From Psychrosphaera sp. (lineage in GTDB: Bacteria; Pseudomonadota; Gammaproteobacteria; Enterobacterales; Alteromonadaceae): a stretch of DNA of 27,318 nucleotides. The notes under the pieces were generated by a model, which saw only the letters and a program-made list of their open reading frames with translations, was not told the origin of the DNA and did not search any database. Both the position numbers and the translations under genes were made by a program. This document shows positions 16,830 to 24,853 of the stretch, piece by piece. The DNA lies in contig JAOHFM010000016.1 in the NCBI GenBank assembly GCA_028098005.1, forward strand, positions 1 to 27,318, read 5' to 3'. How positions within the stretch are numbered: position 1 is the stretch's first letter; every line of letters begins with the position of its first letter.

Positions 16830-19800
16830 AAGAGTTAAACCCATTGACGCTACCGTTAAATCAAAATGCATTAATCGAAGCAAGTGCGGGTACCGGTAAA
16901 ACTTACACCATTACAACCTTATATCTCAGAGCTATTTTAGGGTTACGCAGTGCTGGTGAGGAACTAGCGCCACTTAATGTCGATCAAATATTAGTGGTGA
17001 CCTTCACTGAAGCGGCAACACAAGAATTAAGAGACAGGATTCGAAACAAACTCAAAGAAGCGCAGAAAGCGCTGCTACATACTTTATCCAGTAATTCCAC
17101 TAATGGCATAGATTTAACATTAAAGTCCGTTATTGATGATTTCAGCGCCTCATTTAGGCGTTTAAATAATGGGGTATCCGACGAAGAGACAATACTAGCT
17201 GCATATCACCGTATTCAAGACGCTATTACTTTGATTGACGAAGCTTCTATTTTTACCATTCATGGCTTTTGTCAACGTTGCCTAAATCAATTTGCCTTTG
17301 AGACTAAAATGGCCTTTGAGCAAAGTTTTGAAATGGATAATCAGCCTTATTTGAAATTAGCGCTTCATGACTTTTGGCGCACCTATGCTTTGAATCTTAG
17401 CGGTGTTGAATATCAGTTATTTAGGAAACTCTGGCCTAATCCTAACAAGTTGATGTCGAGCCTTAACGAAATTTTAAATAAACACGTTATTATTGAGCCA
17501 AGTTTAGGAGAGTCTGAATACCGGACTCTTTTAAGCCGTTACACTAGTGCGCTAGATAACTTAAAACATGAACTCATTAAATCAGACTTTCTTACTGCAA
17601 TCAGAGAGTCGGGTGTTAATCGCAAAAAACACCTGTTTTCTAAATTAGCCACGTTAGAGAATTTTTTGAGTGAAAAAGATAAAAACGTAACGCTAACCTT
17701 GGATCAAATTGCTGTTTACACTACAAATAATGTTAGTGACGCCAGTAACTATAAGAAAAATACAGCCCCTGTAAGTCACGCCGTTACAAATGTTTTTGAT
17801 GACTTACACGAAGTAGCATCAAAGCTTTTGGATAGTCAATTTGAAGGGTATTGGTTAGACACCGCGAAGCAAGCGATTGAGCAAGGCGCACTAGAGATAA
17901 AAGCTGAGCGACAATTGTTAACGCCGGACGACCTACTGTTACAACTTCGCAATGCCTTAGCAGGCGAAAGTGGCGCGCAAAGCCTAATAGAATCAATACG
18001 AAGCCGCTATCCATTGGCATTTATTGATGAGTTTCAAGACACGGATCCTATTCAATATGAAATTTTTAGTGGTATTTATAATAGCGTAATGCCTGATGAG
18101 CATAATGAAGCCGTAAATATGATTATGATTGGTGATCCCAAACAAGCAATTTACCGGTTTAGAGGTGCTGATATATTCACCTATATAACGGCAAAAGGGC
18201 ACTTAGGTGACGAGCAACACTATACGCTTTCGACAAACTGGCGATCTCATAAGGAACTCATTACCGGTATTAATCATTTCTTTGAGTCTAGTTTGCTTCA
18301 GTTTGAGCATAAAGAAATTCCTTTTATTGCGGTTGGCTCTGGAAAGAGCGACAGTCCAGAGTTAATACAAAATCAAAGAGTATTACCTAAACTGGAAGTT
18401 CAACATTACTCATCACTAGAGCAAGACCCGCCATCAAATGGTTTCTCATTACCAGAAATTCAACACGTTGTTGCAAAACAGTGCGCGTCAGAAATAGCCA
18501 AGTTATTGCACGATGCTAAAGAGCAGAGGGCTGATTTAATAGCGCCAAACGGTGATAAAAAGAATGTTTCAGCTAATGACATTGCTATTCTGGTAAGAAA
18601 TAGAAACCAAGCAAAATTACTAAAACTGACCCTCAATGAATTGGGCGTGCGCTCAGTTTATATTGACCGAGATAGTGTATTAAATAGTTTCTTAGCTAAA
18701 GATATGTTGCGATTAATTGAAGCAATACACTCACCTATAAATGAACGCAAGGTAAAAGCTGCGGTAGCGACAGCATTCTTTGGTTATTCATTACATGAAC
18801 TTTCTGCATTACAACAAAGCCCTAGAACCTGGCATCAACACTTAGTTTGCTTTCATCAGGCTCATCAACTTTGGACTCAAGGTAAAATTTCTTCTGCCAT
18901 TGGTCAGATACTGTTGTTTGCGAACACATTTGAAAAGTGGCAAGCGTCGGGTATTGATTTTGAGAGGCAAGTGACCGACTATCGCCATTTACTTGAATTA
19001 ATCCAGCAAGAGTCAGCGATTCAAAATGGCCCTGAAAAGCTTATGGCATGGTTAAGGCAAGCCATTATTGAACAGTCTATAGATACGAATGAAGACGTTT
19101 CAATGAGATTGGAGTCAGACAGTAATCTTGTGCAGATTGTGACAATGCACGGCTCTAAAGGCTTAGAGTACCCAATTGTTTATATTCCTTTTGCAACAGA
19201 GTTCAAAGCTCAGAAACTAGCATTACACCAGTCTAAGCGTTTAAAAGGGCTCAGTTTGCGCGTAGACAAACGTGAACTAGAAATGCAAATAGCCGAGCAC
19301 GAACGTCTTTCTGAAGATATTCGACTGCTTTATGTTGCTATGACACGGGCTAAGCAACGTTTGGTGGTCGGTTGCTTTAACTTAAAAGAGAGATCTAATA
19401 GTAGAGGCAGCAGCGTTGACAAGTCTGGGTTTGGGCGACTTATTTTAGGCAAAGACAATGAGAATATCTCTGAACAAGAATGGCAAGCAAAACTTCTTTC
19501 CAAAACAGAAGGGTTAAATGAGCGTGTCGCAAAGCTTGTTATCCTAGAGCCGGGTAAGGTAAACAGTGAGTTTAAAAGCACTCAAGAGGCCTTAAAACAG
19601 TATAAAACTGAGCAACCTAATGAGCAACCAACTAAGTTATACTCCTACGCTGAGTTTAAAGGCTACATTCCTCAAAACTGGCGGGTATTAAGTTACTCCG
19701 CGCTAGTTGGTGGCAGTGACCACTTTATACCTGGCGCATCTGATGAAAATCAAAGCAAGGTTGAGCTTGTCACAAATCAATCAGTGAGTGCTGAACCGAT

Positions 19801-20527
19801 AACTGATATTCGCTTTTCCTTTCCAAAAGGAGCGAATCCAGGGTCGTGCTTACACCATATGTTTGAACATTTAGACTTTACGCAACCAGTGACTGACCAA
19901 GCTGAGGTAGTATTAGATGCACTGCAACGTTTTGGTATAGACGAAACACTGCTAGATGACACTGTTTTATGGTTAAACGATGTTATACAAACACCAATAG
20001 GTAATTGGTCATTATCGAGCTTAGGCAAAGAGCACAGGCTTGATGAAATGGAGTTTTATTTTAATGTTCAGTCACTTAATGCGGAGATTATTGGTAACGC
20101 GTTATCCATGTGTGGTTTTGATAAAACAAAAATAAATACAACAGTGCTCAATCTTGATGGCTTAAAAGGGCTTTTAAAAGGGTTTATCGATTTGACTGCT
20201 TGTGTAAACGGCCAATATTATGTAATCGACTATAAGTCTAATTATTTAGGCAGTCGTTTTGAAGACTATGAAGAAGATAAAATCTTTGAAGCCATGACCG
20301 ACCACAACTATCATTTGCAACTTATCATTTACAGTTATGCTTTACATAAATGGTTGTCGTTAAAACTTCCAGATTACAAATATGAAGAGCATGTGGCCGG
20401 TGGGGTCTATCTATTTCTAAGAGGAATGTCTCAAGGTTATGATAAAAAAGGGGTTTACAGTTACAAGGTCCCCCTTGATGTTATCCAATATATTGATAAC
20501 GCGTTACTAGGTGGTGAGCATGACTAA
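16826..20527 (+). CDS. recB: Exonuclease V (RecBCD) subunit RecB, helicase-nuclease
   Basis: RecB is the 3'-5' SF1A helicase and only nuclease of RecBCD, loading RecA after Chi. Its 1233 residues compare with 1180 in E. coli. Helicase motifs appear in order: Walker A EASAGTGKT (18-26), VVTFTEAATQELRDR, IDEFQDTDP with D401, MIGDPKQAIYRFRGAD, LSTNWRSH, VTMHGSKGLEYP and LLYVAMTRAKQRL. The C-terminal nuclease has KGFIDLT with D1122 and VIDYKSN with D1135 and K1137, the same spacing as E. coli D1067/D1080/K1082, so the nuclease should be active. The start overlaps recC by four bases. No ptrA gene separates them, unlike E. coli. Confidence 0.97.
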   Translation: MKELNPLTLPLNQNALIEASAGTGKTYTITTLYLRAILGLRSAGEELAPLNVDQILVVTFTEAATQELRDRIRNKLKEAQKALLHTLSSNSTNGIDLTLKSVIDDFSASFRRLNNGVSDEETILAAYHRIQDAITLIDEASIFTIHGFCQRCLNQFAFETKMAFEQSFEMDNQPYLKLALHDFWRTYALNLSGVEYQLFRKLWPNPNKLMSSLNEILNKHVIIEPSLGESEYRTLLSRYTSALDNLKHELIKSDFLTAIRESGVNRKKHLFSKLATLENFLSEKDKNVTLTLDQIAVYTTNNVSDASNYKKNTAPVSHAVTNVFDDLHEVASKLLDSQFEGYWLDTAKQAIEQGALEIKAERQLLTPDDLLLQLRNALAGESGAQSLIESIRSRYPLAFIDEFQDTDPIQYEIFSGIYNSVMPDEHNEAVNMIMIGDPKQAIYRFRGADIFTYITAKGHLGDEQHYTLSTNWRSHKELITGINHFFESSLLQFEHKEIPFIAVGSGKSDSPELIQNQRVLPKLEVQHYSSLEQDPPSNGFSLPEIQHVVAKQCASEIAKLLHDAKEQRADLIAPNGDKKNVSANDIAILVRNRNQAKLLKLTLNELGVRSVYIDRDSVLNSFLAKDMLRLIEAIHSPINERKVKAAVATAFFGYSLHELSALQQSPRTWHQHLVCFHQAHQLWTQGKISSAIGQILLFANTFEKWQASGIDFERQVTDYRHLLELIQQESAIQNGPEKLMAWLRQAIIEQSIDTNEDVSMRLESDSNLVQIVTMHGSKGLEYPIVYIPFATEFKAQKLALHQSKRLKGLSLRVDKRELEMQIAEHERLSEDIRLLYVAMTRAKQRLVVGCFNLKERSNSRGSSVDKSGFGRLILGKDNENISEQEWQAKLLSKTEGLNERVAKLVILEPGKVNSEFKSTQEALKQYKTEQPNEQPTKLYSYAEFKGYIPQNWRVLSYSALVGGSDHFIPGASDENQSKVELVTNQSVSAEPITDIRFSFPKGANPGSCLHHMFEHLDFTQPVTDQAEVVLDALQRFGIDETLLDDTVLWLNDVIQTPIGNWSLSSLGKEHRLDEMEFYFNVQSLNAEIIGNALSMCGFDKTKINTTVLNLDGLKGLLKGFIDLTACVNGQYYVIDYKSNYLGSRFEDYEEDKIFEAMTDHNYHLQLIIYSYALHKWLSLKLPDYKYEEHVAGGVYLFLRGMSQGYDKKGVYSYKVPLDVIQYIDNALLGGEHD

Positions 20528-22514
20528 TAATCTGAATAACAATGTAGACGCCCAATTGACGTCGTTTCAAAATAATTCTTCTGCAGTAGAGTCTATATTT
20601 TTAAGTAAGGAGCTCGAAGGCAATACAACCTTAACTTATATCAATGAGCTTAGGGTTAATGGGGCAATTAGCGACGCTGATTACCATATTGCTTGTTTTT
20701 ACGCGAATGAAGAAAGGCATTTAGAGTCTGCTACATTTAACCTAATAGTGTTAGTAGTTCTTAGATGCAGCTATGAGTTAAACCAACAGAACACGTGTTT
20801 TTTATTAAGCCAGTTAACATGGGTAGATTGGCTGTTGCATCACAGTATTGTATTGCCAAATCCAGCCGATTGGCAAAGCTTTCTGATGACGTCTGGGTTA
20901 TTTGCTGAGGGTGGGCCTTTGGTGCTAGATAGTAACCTCGTTTACTTTAGGCGCTACCACAATATGGAGGTTGATATTGCGGAGTTTATTATTCTTAAGC
21001 AAAGTAGAAAACCTGCACATAACTGGCTGCCAGGTGACTTGTTAGTTGGTAATAGCACAATTGTTCAAAACATATTTCCTCACTCCAAAGGCATTACAAG
21101 TCCAGATAGTGAAATTGATTGGCAATATCGAGCCGTGTTAAATAGTTTAAGTCACCAGTTTTCTGTTATTACCGGTGGGCCAGGTACGGGTAAAACCACA
21201 ACCGTTATTAAATTGTTGTCTTCTCTTGTGTCCTATTACCTCACTCAGCCAACACTAATAAAAAAACAAATTGGTCAACTTACAATAAAGTTAGCGGCAC
21301 CAACCGGTAAAGCAGCGCTGCGACTAACAGAATCATTGTTATCTGGAATCGAAAAGCTAGATATTAGTCACGACATTCGTTCCTATATACCGACAGAAGC
21401 TTCTACGATACATCGGCTGTTAAAGTCTAGAGGTAGAAGTGATTTTTATTATAATAAAAACAATCAGTTACCAATAGATGTTTTGGTATTGGACGAAGCG
21501 TCTATGGTGGACTTGAGTTTAATGTCAAAATTAATGTCCGCACTGCCAAGTCATTGTCAATTGGTGTTAATTGGCGACAAAGAGCAATTAGCGTCAGTAG
21601 AAGCGGGTAATTTATTAGCGGAAATTTGTACGCCTTTACAAAAGCTTAGTGTAGAACAACAGAATGGCTTGCAAACAGTAACAGAATTAAAGAAGTCCTA
21701 TAGATTCGATTCGAATGGCGAAATTGGGTTGTTAGCCAAAGCGGTAAACTCTGGTGTCGGATCAGCTGTGGAACATTTGTTGATGGAAAATTGTTTGGGA
21801 ACAGAGGAAGCGAGCAGACAGCGCTATATATCAGGTGAAGGTGTTTTAAGCTGGCTTGATCCAAATACACAGTCCCTCAAATTAGCAGTAGAACTTGTTG
21901 TTCAGCATCAAATCAAAATTCTTGCGTATTTGGGAGAGTTATCTAAAGATAATGAAATAGAAGTTGTTAAAGCAATTTTTAAAGAATTATATAAATTACA
22001 AGTTTTGTGTTGTGTACGTCAAAGCTCTTATGGCGTTGAAGAATTTAATCGGCTTGTAAAAGAACGTCTGTCTCAATTAGGTAAGGTCGCCTGGCAAGAC
22101 GAACATTATGCTGGAAGGCCAATTTTAATAACAGAAAACGCTTATCACCTAGGGCTATTTAACGGCGACATAGGTATTCAAATATCTGATCCTTATTCCG
22201 AGCAATTAGTGACCTACTTTATTGATGGCAAAGGCGACATGATTAAATTATTTAATCAGCGACTGCCTGCACATGAAAGTGTATATGCCATGACAGTACA
22301 TAAGAGCCAAGGCTCTGAGTTTGATCATACTGTTTTGATTATGCCAAGTGATGAAGTAGGCGTGAAGTTACTTAGTAGAGAGTTAATTTATACAGCAATT
22401 ACAAGAGCCAAGACGCGCTTCACACTGTTTGGTGACAAGGAGCGGATCCTGCGTGCAGTTAATAACCATACTGAGCGCCAATCTGGTTTAAGTAAATTAC
22501 TATACGGGCAGTAG
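20520..22514 (+). CDS. recD: Exonuclease V (RecBCD) subunit RecD, 5'-3' helicase
   Basis: RecD is the SF1B 5'-3' helicase of RecBCD. From ATG at 20520 it has 664 residues (E. coli 608). Motifs: Walker A GGPGTGKTT (219-227, K225), AAPTGKAALRL, STIHRLL, DVLVLDEASMVD (Walker B), LIGDKEQLASVEAG, YAMTVHKSQGSEFD and ELIYTAITRAKTRFTLFG. A GTG at 20511 is in frame, but the GGTGGTGAG stretch serves better as ribosome binding site for the ATG. It overlaps the recB end by eight bases, so all three subunits look coupled. Confidence 0.97.
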   Translation: MTNNLNNNVDAQLTSFQNNSSAVESIFLSKELEGNTTLTYINELRVNGAISDADYHIACFYANEERHLESATFNLIVLVVLRCSYELNQQNTCFLLSQLTWVDWLLHHSIVLPNPADWQSFLMTSGLFAEGGPLVLDSNLVYFRRYHNMEVDIAEFIILKQSRKPAHNWLPGDLLVGNSTIVQNIFPHSKGITSPDSEIDWQYRAVLNSLSHQFSVITGGPGTGKTTTVIKLLSSLVSYYLTQPTLIKKQIGQLTIKLAAPTGKAALRLTESLLSGIEKLDISHDIRSYIPTEASTIHRLLKSRGRSDFYYNKNNQLPIDVLVLDEASMVDLSLMSKLMSALPSHCQLVLIGDKEQLASVEAGNLLAEICTPLQKLSVEQQNGLQTVTELKKSYRFDSNGEIGLLAKAVNSGVGSAVEHLLMENCLGTEEASRQRYISGEGVLSWLDPNTQSLKLAVELVVQHQIKILAYLGELSKDNEIEVVKAIFKELYKLQVLCCVRQSSYGVEEFNRLVKERLSQLGKVAWQDEHYAGRPILITENAYHLGLFNGDIGIQISDPYSEQLVTYFIDGKGDMIKLFNQRLPAHESVYAMTVHKSQGSEFDHTVLIMPSDEVGVKLLSRELIYTAITRAKTRFTLFGDKERILRAVNNHTERQSGLSKLLYGQ

Positions 22515-22551
22515 TAAAGTTTATAAATAGTAGTATTTAAAATCATAAAAA

Positions 22552-22574
22552 AAGGCCAGCGGGGAGCTGGCCTT
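22552..22574 (-). terminator. Rho-independent terminator between recD and the channel gene
   Basis: A perfect 9-bp GC-rich stem (AAGGCCAGC/GCTGGCCTT) with a five-base loop (GGGGA) lies 38 bases after recD. On the - strand the stem is followed by a run of seven Ts, ideal for stopping transcription of the channel gene. It may also stop recD transcripts from the other side, though with a poor T tract. Confidence 0.85.
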
Positions 22575-22616
22575 GTCCAAATCAAGTTGGAACTTAATAA
22601 TGAAGAAATAACATTT

Positions 22617-22662
22617 ACACGGTCTCAAGATGCAAATGCTATCCGTAATATAAGACCCGTGT
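22617..22662. other. Second hairpin in the recD-channel gap
   Basis: ACACGGTCT (22617-22625) pairs with AGACCCGTGT (22653-22662) with one bulged base and a 27-base loop. It lies between the terminator and the channel gene end. No T tract of note follows on either strand. It could be an additional transcript-end structure or chance. Confidence 0.35.
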
Positions 22663-22708
22663 TCTTTAAAAAAGTTTCACTATAATCGGAAATATTTTAA
22701 AAAAAACC

Positions 22709-23575
22709 TTACCTGCTGGTTTTTTTAACAAATACAACTACGTACAATGCTAGCGCAAAACTACCTATAAAGGCTTCAAAAGTCGCTACCGCTCTAGCGA
22801 TGCCAACTGGATGTATGTCTCCGTACCCCAATGTAGTAAAAGTAACAACACTAAAATATATTGAAGAGCCAAAGTGATTTAAGTTTTCATAAAACGTGTG
22901 ATTTGGGTCAAAACCTATAGGGCCATAGTTAGACTCTACGCCAGCGGTAAAATAGAAGCAGGCACAGAAAAGGATAAACCAAACGGAAAAAGCGATTACG
23001 TTGCGAGGTTTTTCACCGTAACCACAAAATAAGTCGACTAGTTTTGAACTGATGCGCTCTGCTGAATAGCGAGGTTTCTGTTTACGTATCATTGTGGACT
23101 CTTTATATGCAAATAGCCCTGATAAGTTCATTAGCCCATTGTCATTAGCGGCTTTTCTAAAAGCACGATAAATCTCTTCAGATTGTTCATAAAAGTCTGC
23201 TGCTTTAATGTAGTCTCCATCACGCTCAGCTTGTCTTGCTACAAACTCTTGATGAACGTATGAACCTAAATTTACGTTATCTAAACGAGCACCGGTTAAT
23301 TTGACGCCAAGTAAGTTGCAGTTAAATAAGTCTGCACAGTGCAAGTCAGCTTCTTTTAGTTGAGCTTTCATAAACGACGCACCAACAAAGTTTGCATTAA
23401 ACAAGTGGGCATTACGTAAATTAGCTCGATAAAAGTCTGCATTTCTAAAGTCATAGCCTTGCGAATGACCTGAGCGAACAAGGCGAACGTTTTCTAGGTC
23501 TGCCTTTTTCAAACAAATGCCCTGAGTGACGCCACCAGCAGCGACAAATTCTTCTAACTTTAGTGCTAGTTTCAT
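22709..23575 (-). CDS. Pentapeptide-repeat protein with two-helix potassium channel domain
   Basis: The 288 residues split into two parts. Residues 18-104 are pentapeptide repeats (A(D/N)LxxA pattern: KADLEN, NADFYRANLRNAHLFNANF, ADLHCADLFNCNLLG). After a helical linker (SEEIYRAFRKAAN) comes DLFCGYGEKPRNV. The C-terminal ion-channel unit has a membrane helix at 191-212, a pore helix and selectivity filter TLGYGD (248-253), and a second helix at 259-285. It should be a tetrameric K+ channel of the inner membrane with a cytoplasmic pentapeptide domain; the gating signal is unknown. The ATG at 23575 has AGGA immediately adjacent, which is too close for normal initiation, and conserved-looking coding sequence continues upstream (see 23576-23701). 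Confidence 0.85.
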   Translation of the reverse strand: MKLALKLEEFVAAGGVTQGICLKKADLENVRLVRSGHSQGYDFRNADFYRANLRNAHLFNANFVGASFMKAQLKEADLHCADLFNCNLLGVKLTGARLDNVNLGSYVHQEFVARQAERDGDYIKAADFYEQSEEIYRAFRKAANDNGLMNLSGLFAYKESTMIRKQKPRYSAERISSKLVDLFCGYGEKPRNVIAFSVWFILFCACFYFTAGVESNYGPIGFDPNHTFYENLNHFGSSIYFSVVTFTTLGYGDIHPVGIARAVATFEAFIGSFALALYVVVFVKKTSR

Positions 23576-23701
23576 TCCTGTTTTGTCTATGTTTTTGTCG
23601 TGCCAAAAACAACAGCCATTTCCAATATCTAGCTCTTTGCAAGGCTCACCTTCCGTTGAGGTAAAAGTTCACCGTTTTGGGGTTGGTTTATTTTCTAACA
23701 T
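23576..23701 (-). pseudogene. Upstream N-terminal coding of the channel gene, interrupted by TGA
   Basis: An ATG at 23701, preceded by AGG, opens MLENKPTPKR and then meets TGA at 23669-23671. The same frame continues TFTSTEGEPCKELDIGNG, then CCFWHDKNIDKTG, straight into the annotated channel ORF with no further stop. The CFWHD block resembles the N-terminus I would expect for this channel family. The TGA could be a CGA (Arg) to TGA change. No ATG, GTG or TTG lies between the TGA and the ATG at 23575. Either the full protein is lost, or a shortened one starts downstream, or the stop is read through. Confidence 0.6.
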
Positions 23702-23905
23702 AGACCTAAAAGTTTTTGTTTTTCTATGTATTTAAAGATAGACAATTTTTTTTAAAATAGGCAATTTGCAGAACCTTTCGATAATTTAGAATATTAAGAG
23801 TGATAAATAGAAATTTACTTAAAAAAGGAAATAATCGATATTAGCAGACAAGGTAAATATCCATTTAATTAAGTGGAATCAGAGCAAATTAAAAGAAGAC
23901 TATCA

Positions 23906-24751
23906 ATGAAAAAGCAAATAACGAATATCATGAATGGCATGCCAACCCAAGATGGTGCGGGGGTAAATCTTACTAGAGTAATTGGCCAACCTGCACTGAG
24001 AAACCTAGACCCATTCTTAATGTTGGATGAAATACGCTCTGACAACCCAAACGATTACATAGCGGGTTTTCCACCTCACCCACATAAAGGGTTTGAAACG
24101 CTATCCTATATGATCCAAGGAAGTATGGAACACAATGACTCAACAGGCGGACACGGCTTAATTACTTCTGGTGGCGTTCAGTATATGACAGCGGGCAAGG
24201 GCATTGTGCACTCCGAGACACCAAAACAAGATTCTGGTCTGTTATTTGGTTTTCAGCTTTGGTTAAATTTACCCAGTAAAGATAAGCTTCAACCTCCACG
24301 CTACATTGATATCCCTAAACAAAGCATTCCGGTTATTGATGAAACGACAGCGATACAGGGTAAAGGCCGAATAAAAGTCATAGCAGGACAATTTAATGGC
24401 GAAGGTGAAGTTGGTCCCGTAGTACGTGATGACATTCAAGCTGAAATATATGACATCACACTCACATCAGGAAGTTTAGAAACACGTATAGCAAATGAAA
24501 AGCAGGGCTTTTTATATGTTTATCAAGGCGAGATAACGATTAATGGCAACAAAGTCTCTACTAAACAAATAGCAGTGCTGTCAGAAGGTGAGCTAGTCAA
24601 CATTAACAACAATGATACAGAGGCCGGTTTTTTGTTATTAGCAGCGCAGCCTATTGGTGAGCCAATTGTTCAATATGGCCCTTTTGTGATGAACAAAATG
24701 TCAGAGATTGATACCGCACTTAAAGATTATCAGTCTGGAAACTTTGTGTAA
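23906..24751 (+). CDS. Pirin family protein
   Basis: This is a bicupin pirin of 281 residues. The N-terminal cupin carries PHPHKGFETLSYMIQGSMEHNDSTGGHGLI and GGVQYMTAGKGIVHSE (quoted as a region at about residues 57-104), containing the metal ligands: the two His of HPHKG, the His of VHSE and its Glu. Some members, such as E. coli YhhW, have quercetin 2,3-dioxygenase activity; others are regulators or stress proteins, so the substrate here is open. The ATG at 23906 has AGAAGA eight bases upstream. A GTG at 23873 is in frame but has no ribosome binding site. The AT-rich gap 23702-23905 separates it from the divergent channel gene. Confidence 0.9.
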   Translation: MKKQITNIMNGMPTQDGAGVNLTRVIGQPALRNLDPFLMLDEIRSDNPNDYIAGFPPHPHKGFETLSYMIQGSMEHNDSTGGHGLITSGGVQYMTAGKGIVHSETPKQDSGLLFGFQLWLNLPSKDKLQPPRYIDIPKQSIPVIDETTAIQGKGRIKVIAGQFNGEGEVGPVVRDDIQAEIYDITLTSGSLETRIANEKQGFLYVYQGEITINGNKVSTKQIAVLSEGELVNINNNDTEAGFLLLAAQPIGEPIVQYGPFVMNKMSEIDTALKDYQSGNFV

Positions 24752-24783
24752 CATTATTTGCGTTTACTAAAGCCTCTAATCAG

Positions 24784-24812
24784 TTGAATAAATTACCAAT
24801 CCTAGCCATAGT
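24784..24812 (+). promoter_or_regulatory. Possible sigma-70 promoter for the PhoD-like phosphatase gene
   Basis: TTGAAT (24784-24789) and CATAGT (24807-24812) are spaced by 17 bp, about 40 bases before the start codon region. The -10 match is only four of six, so this is a weak suggestion. Confidence 0.3.
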
Positions 24813-24853
24813 ATGCAGTTATAGTAATTTATTTGACTGAAGTAGAGATATTA

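Noticed and set aside
16826..20527. Missing ptrA between recC and recB as a sign of deletion
   Set aside because: The ATGA overlap of recC and recB is clean; ptrA insertion is a feature of enterobacteria, so its absence is ordinary.
22700..22726. Stem of AAAAAAACC with GGTTTTTTT at the end of the channel gene
   Set aside because: It is almost all A-T, overlaps the last codons, and the strong GC-rich terminator at 22552-22574 explains transcription ending better.
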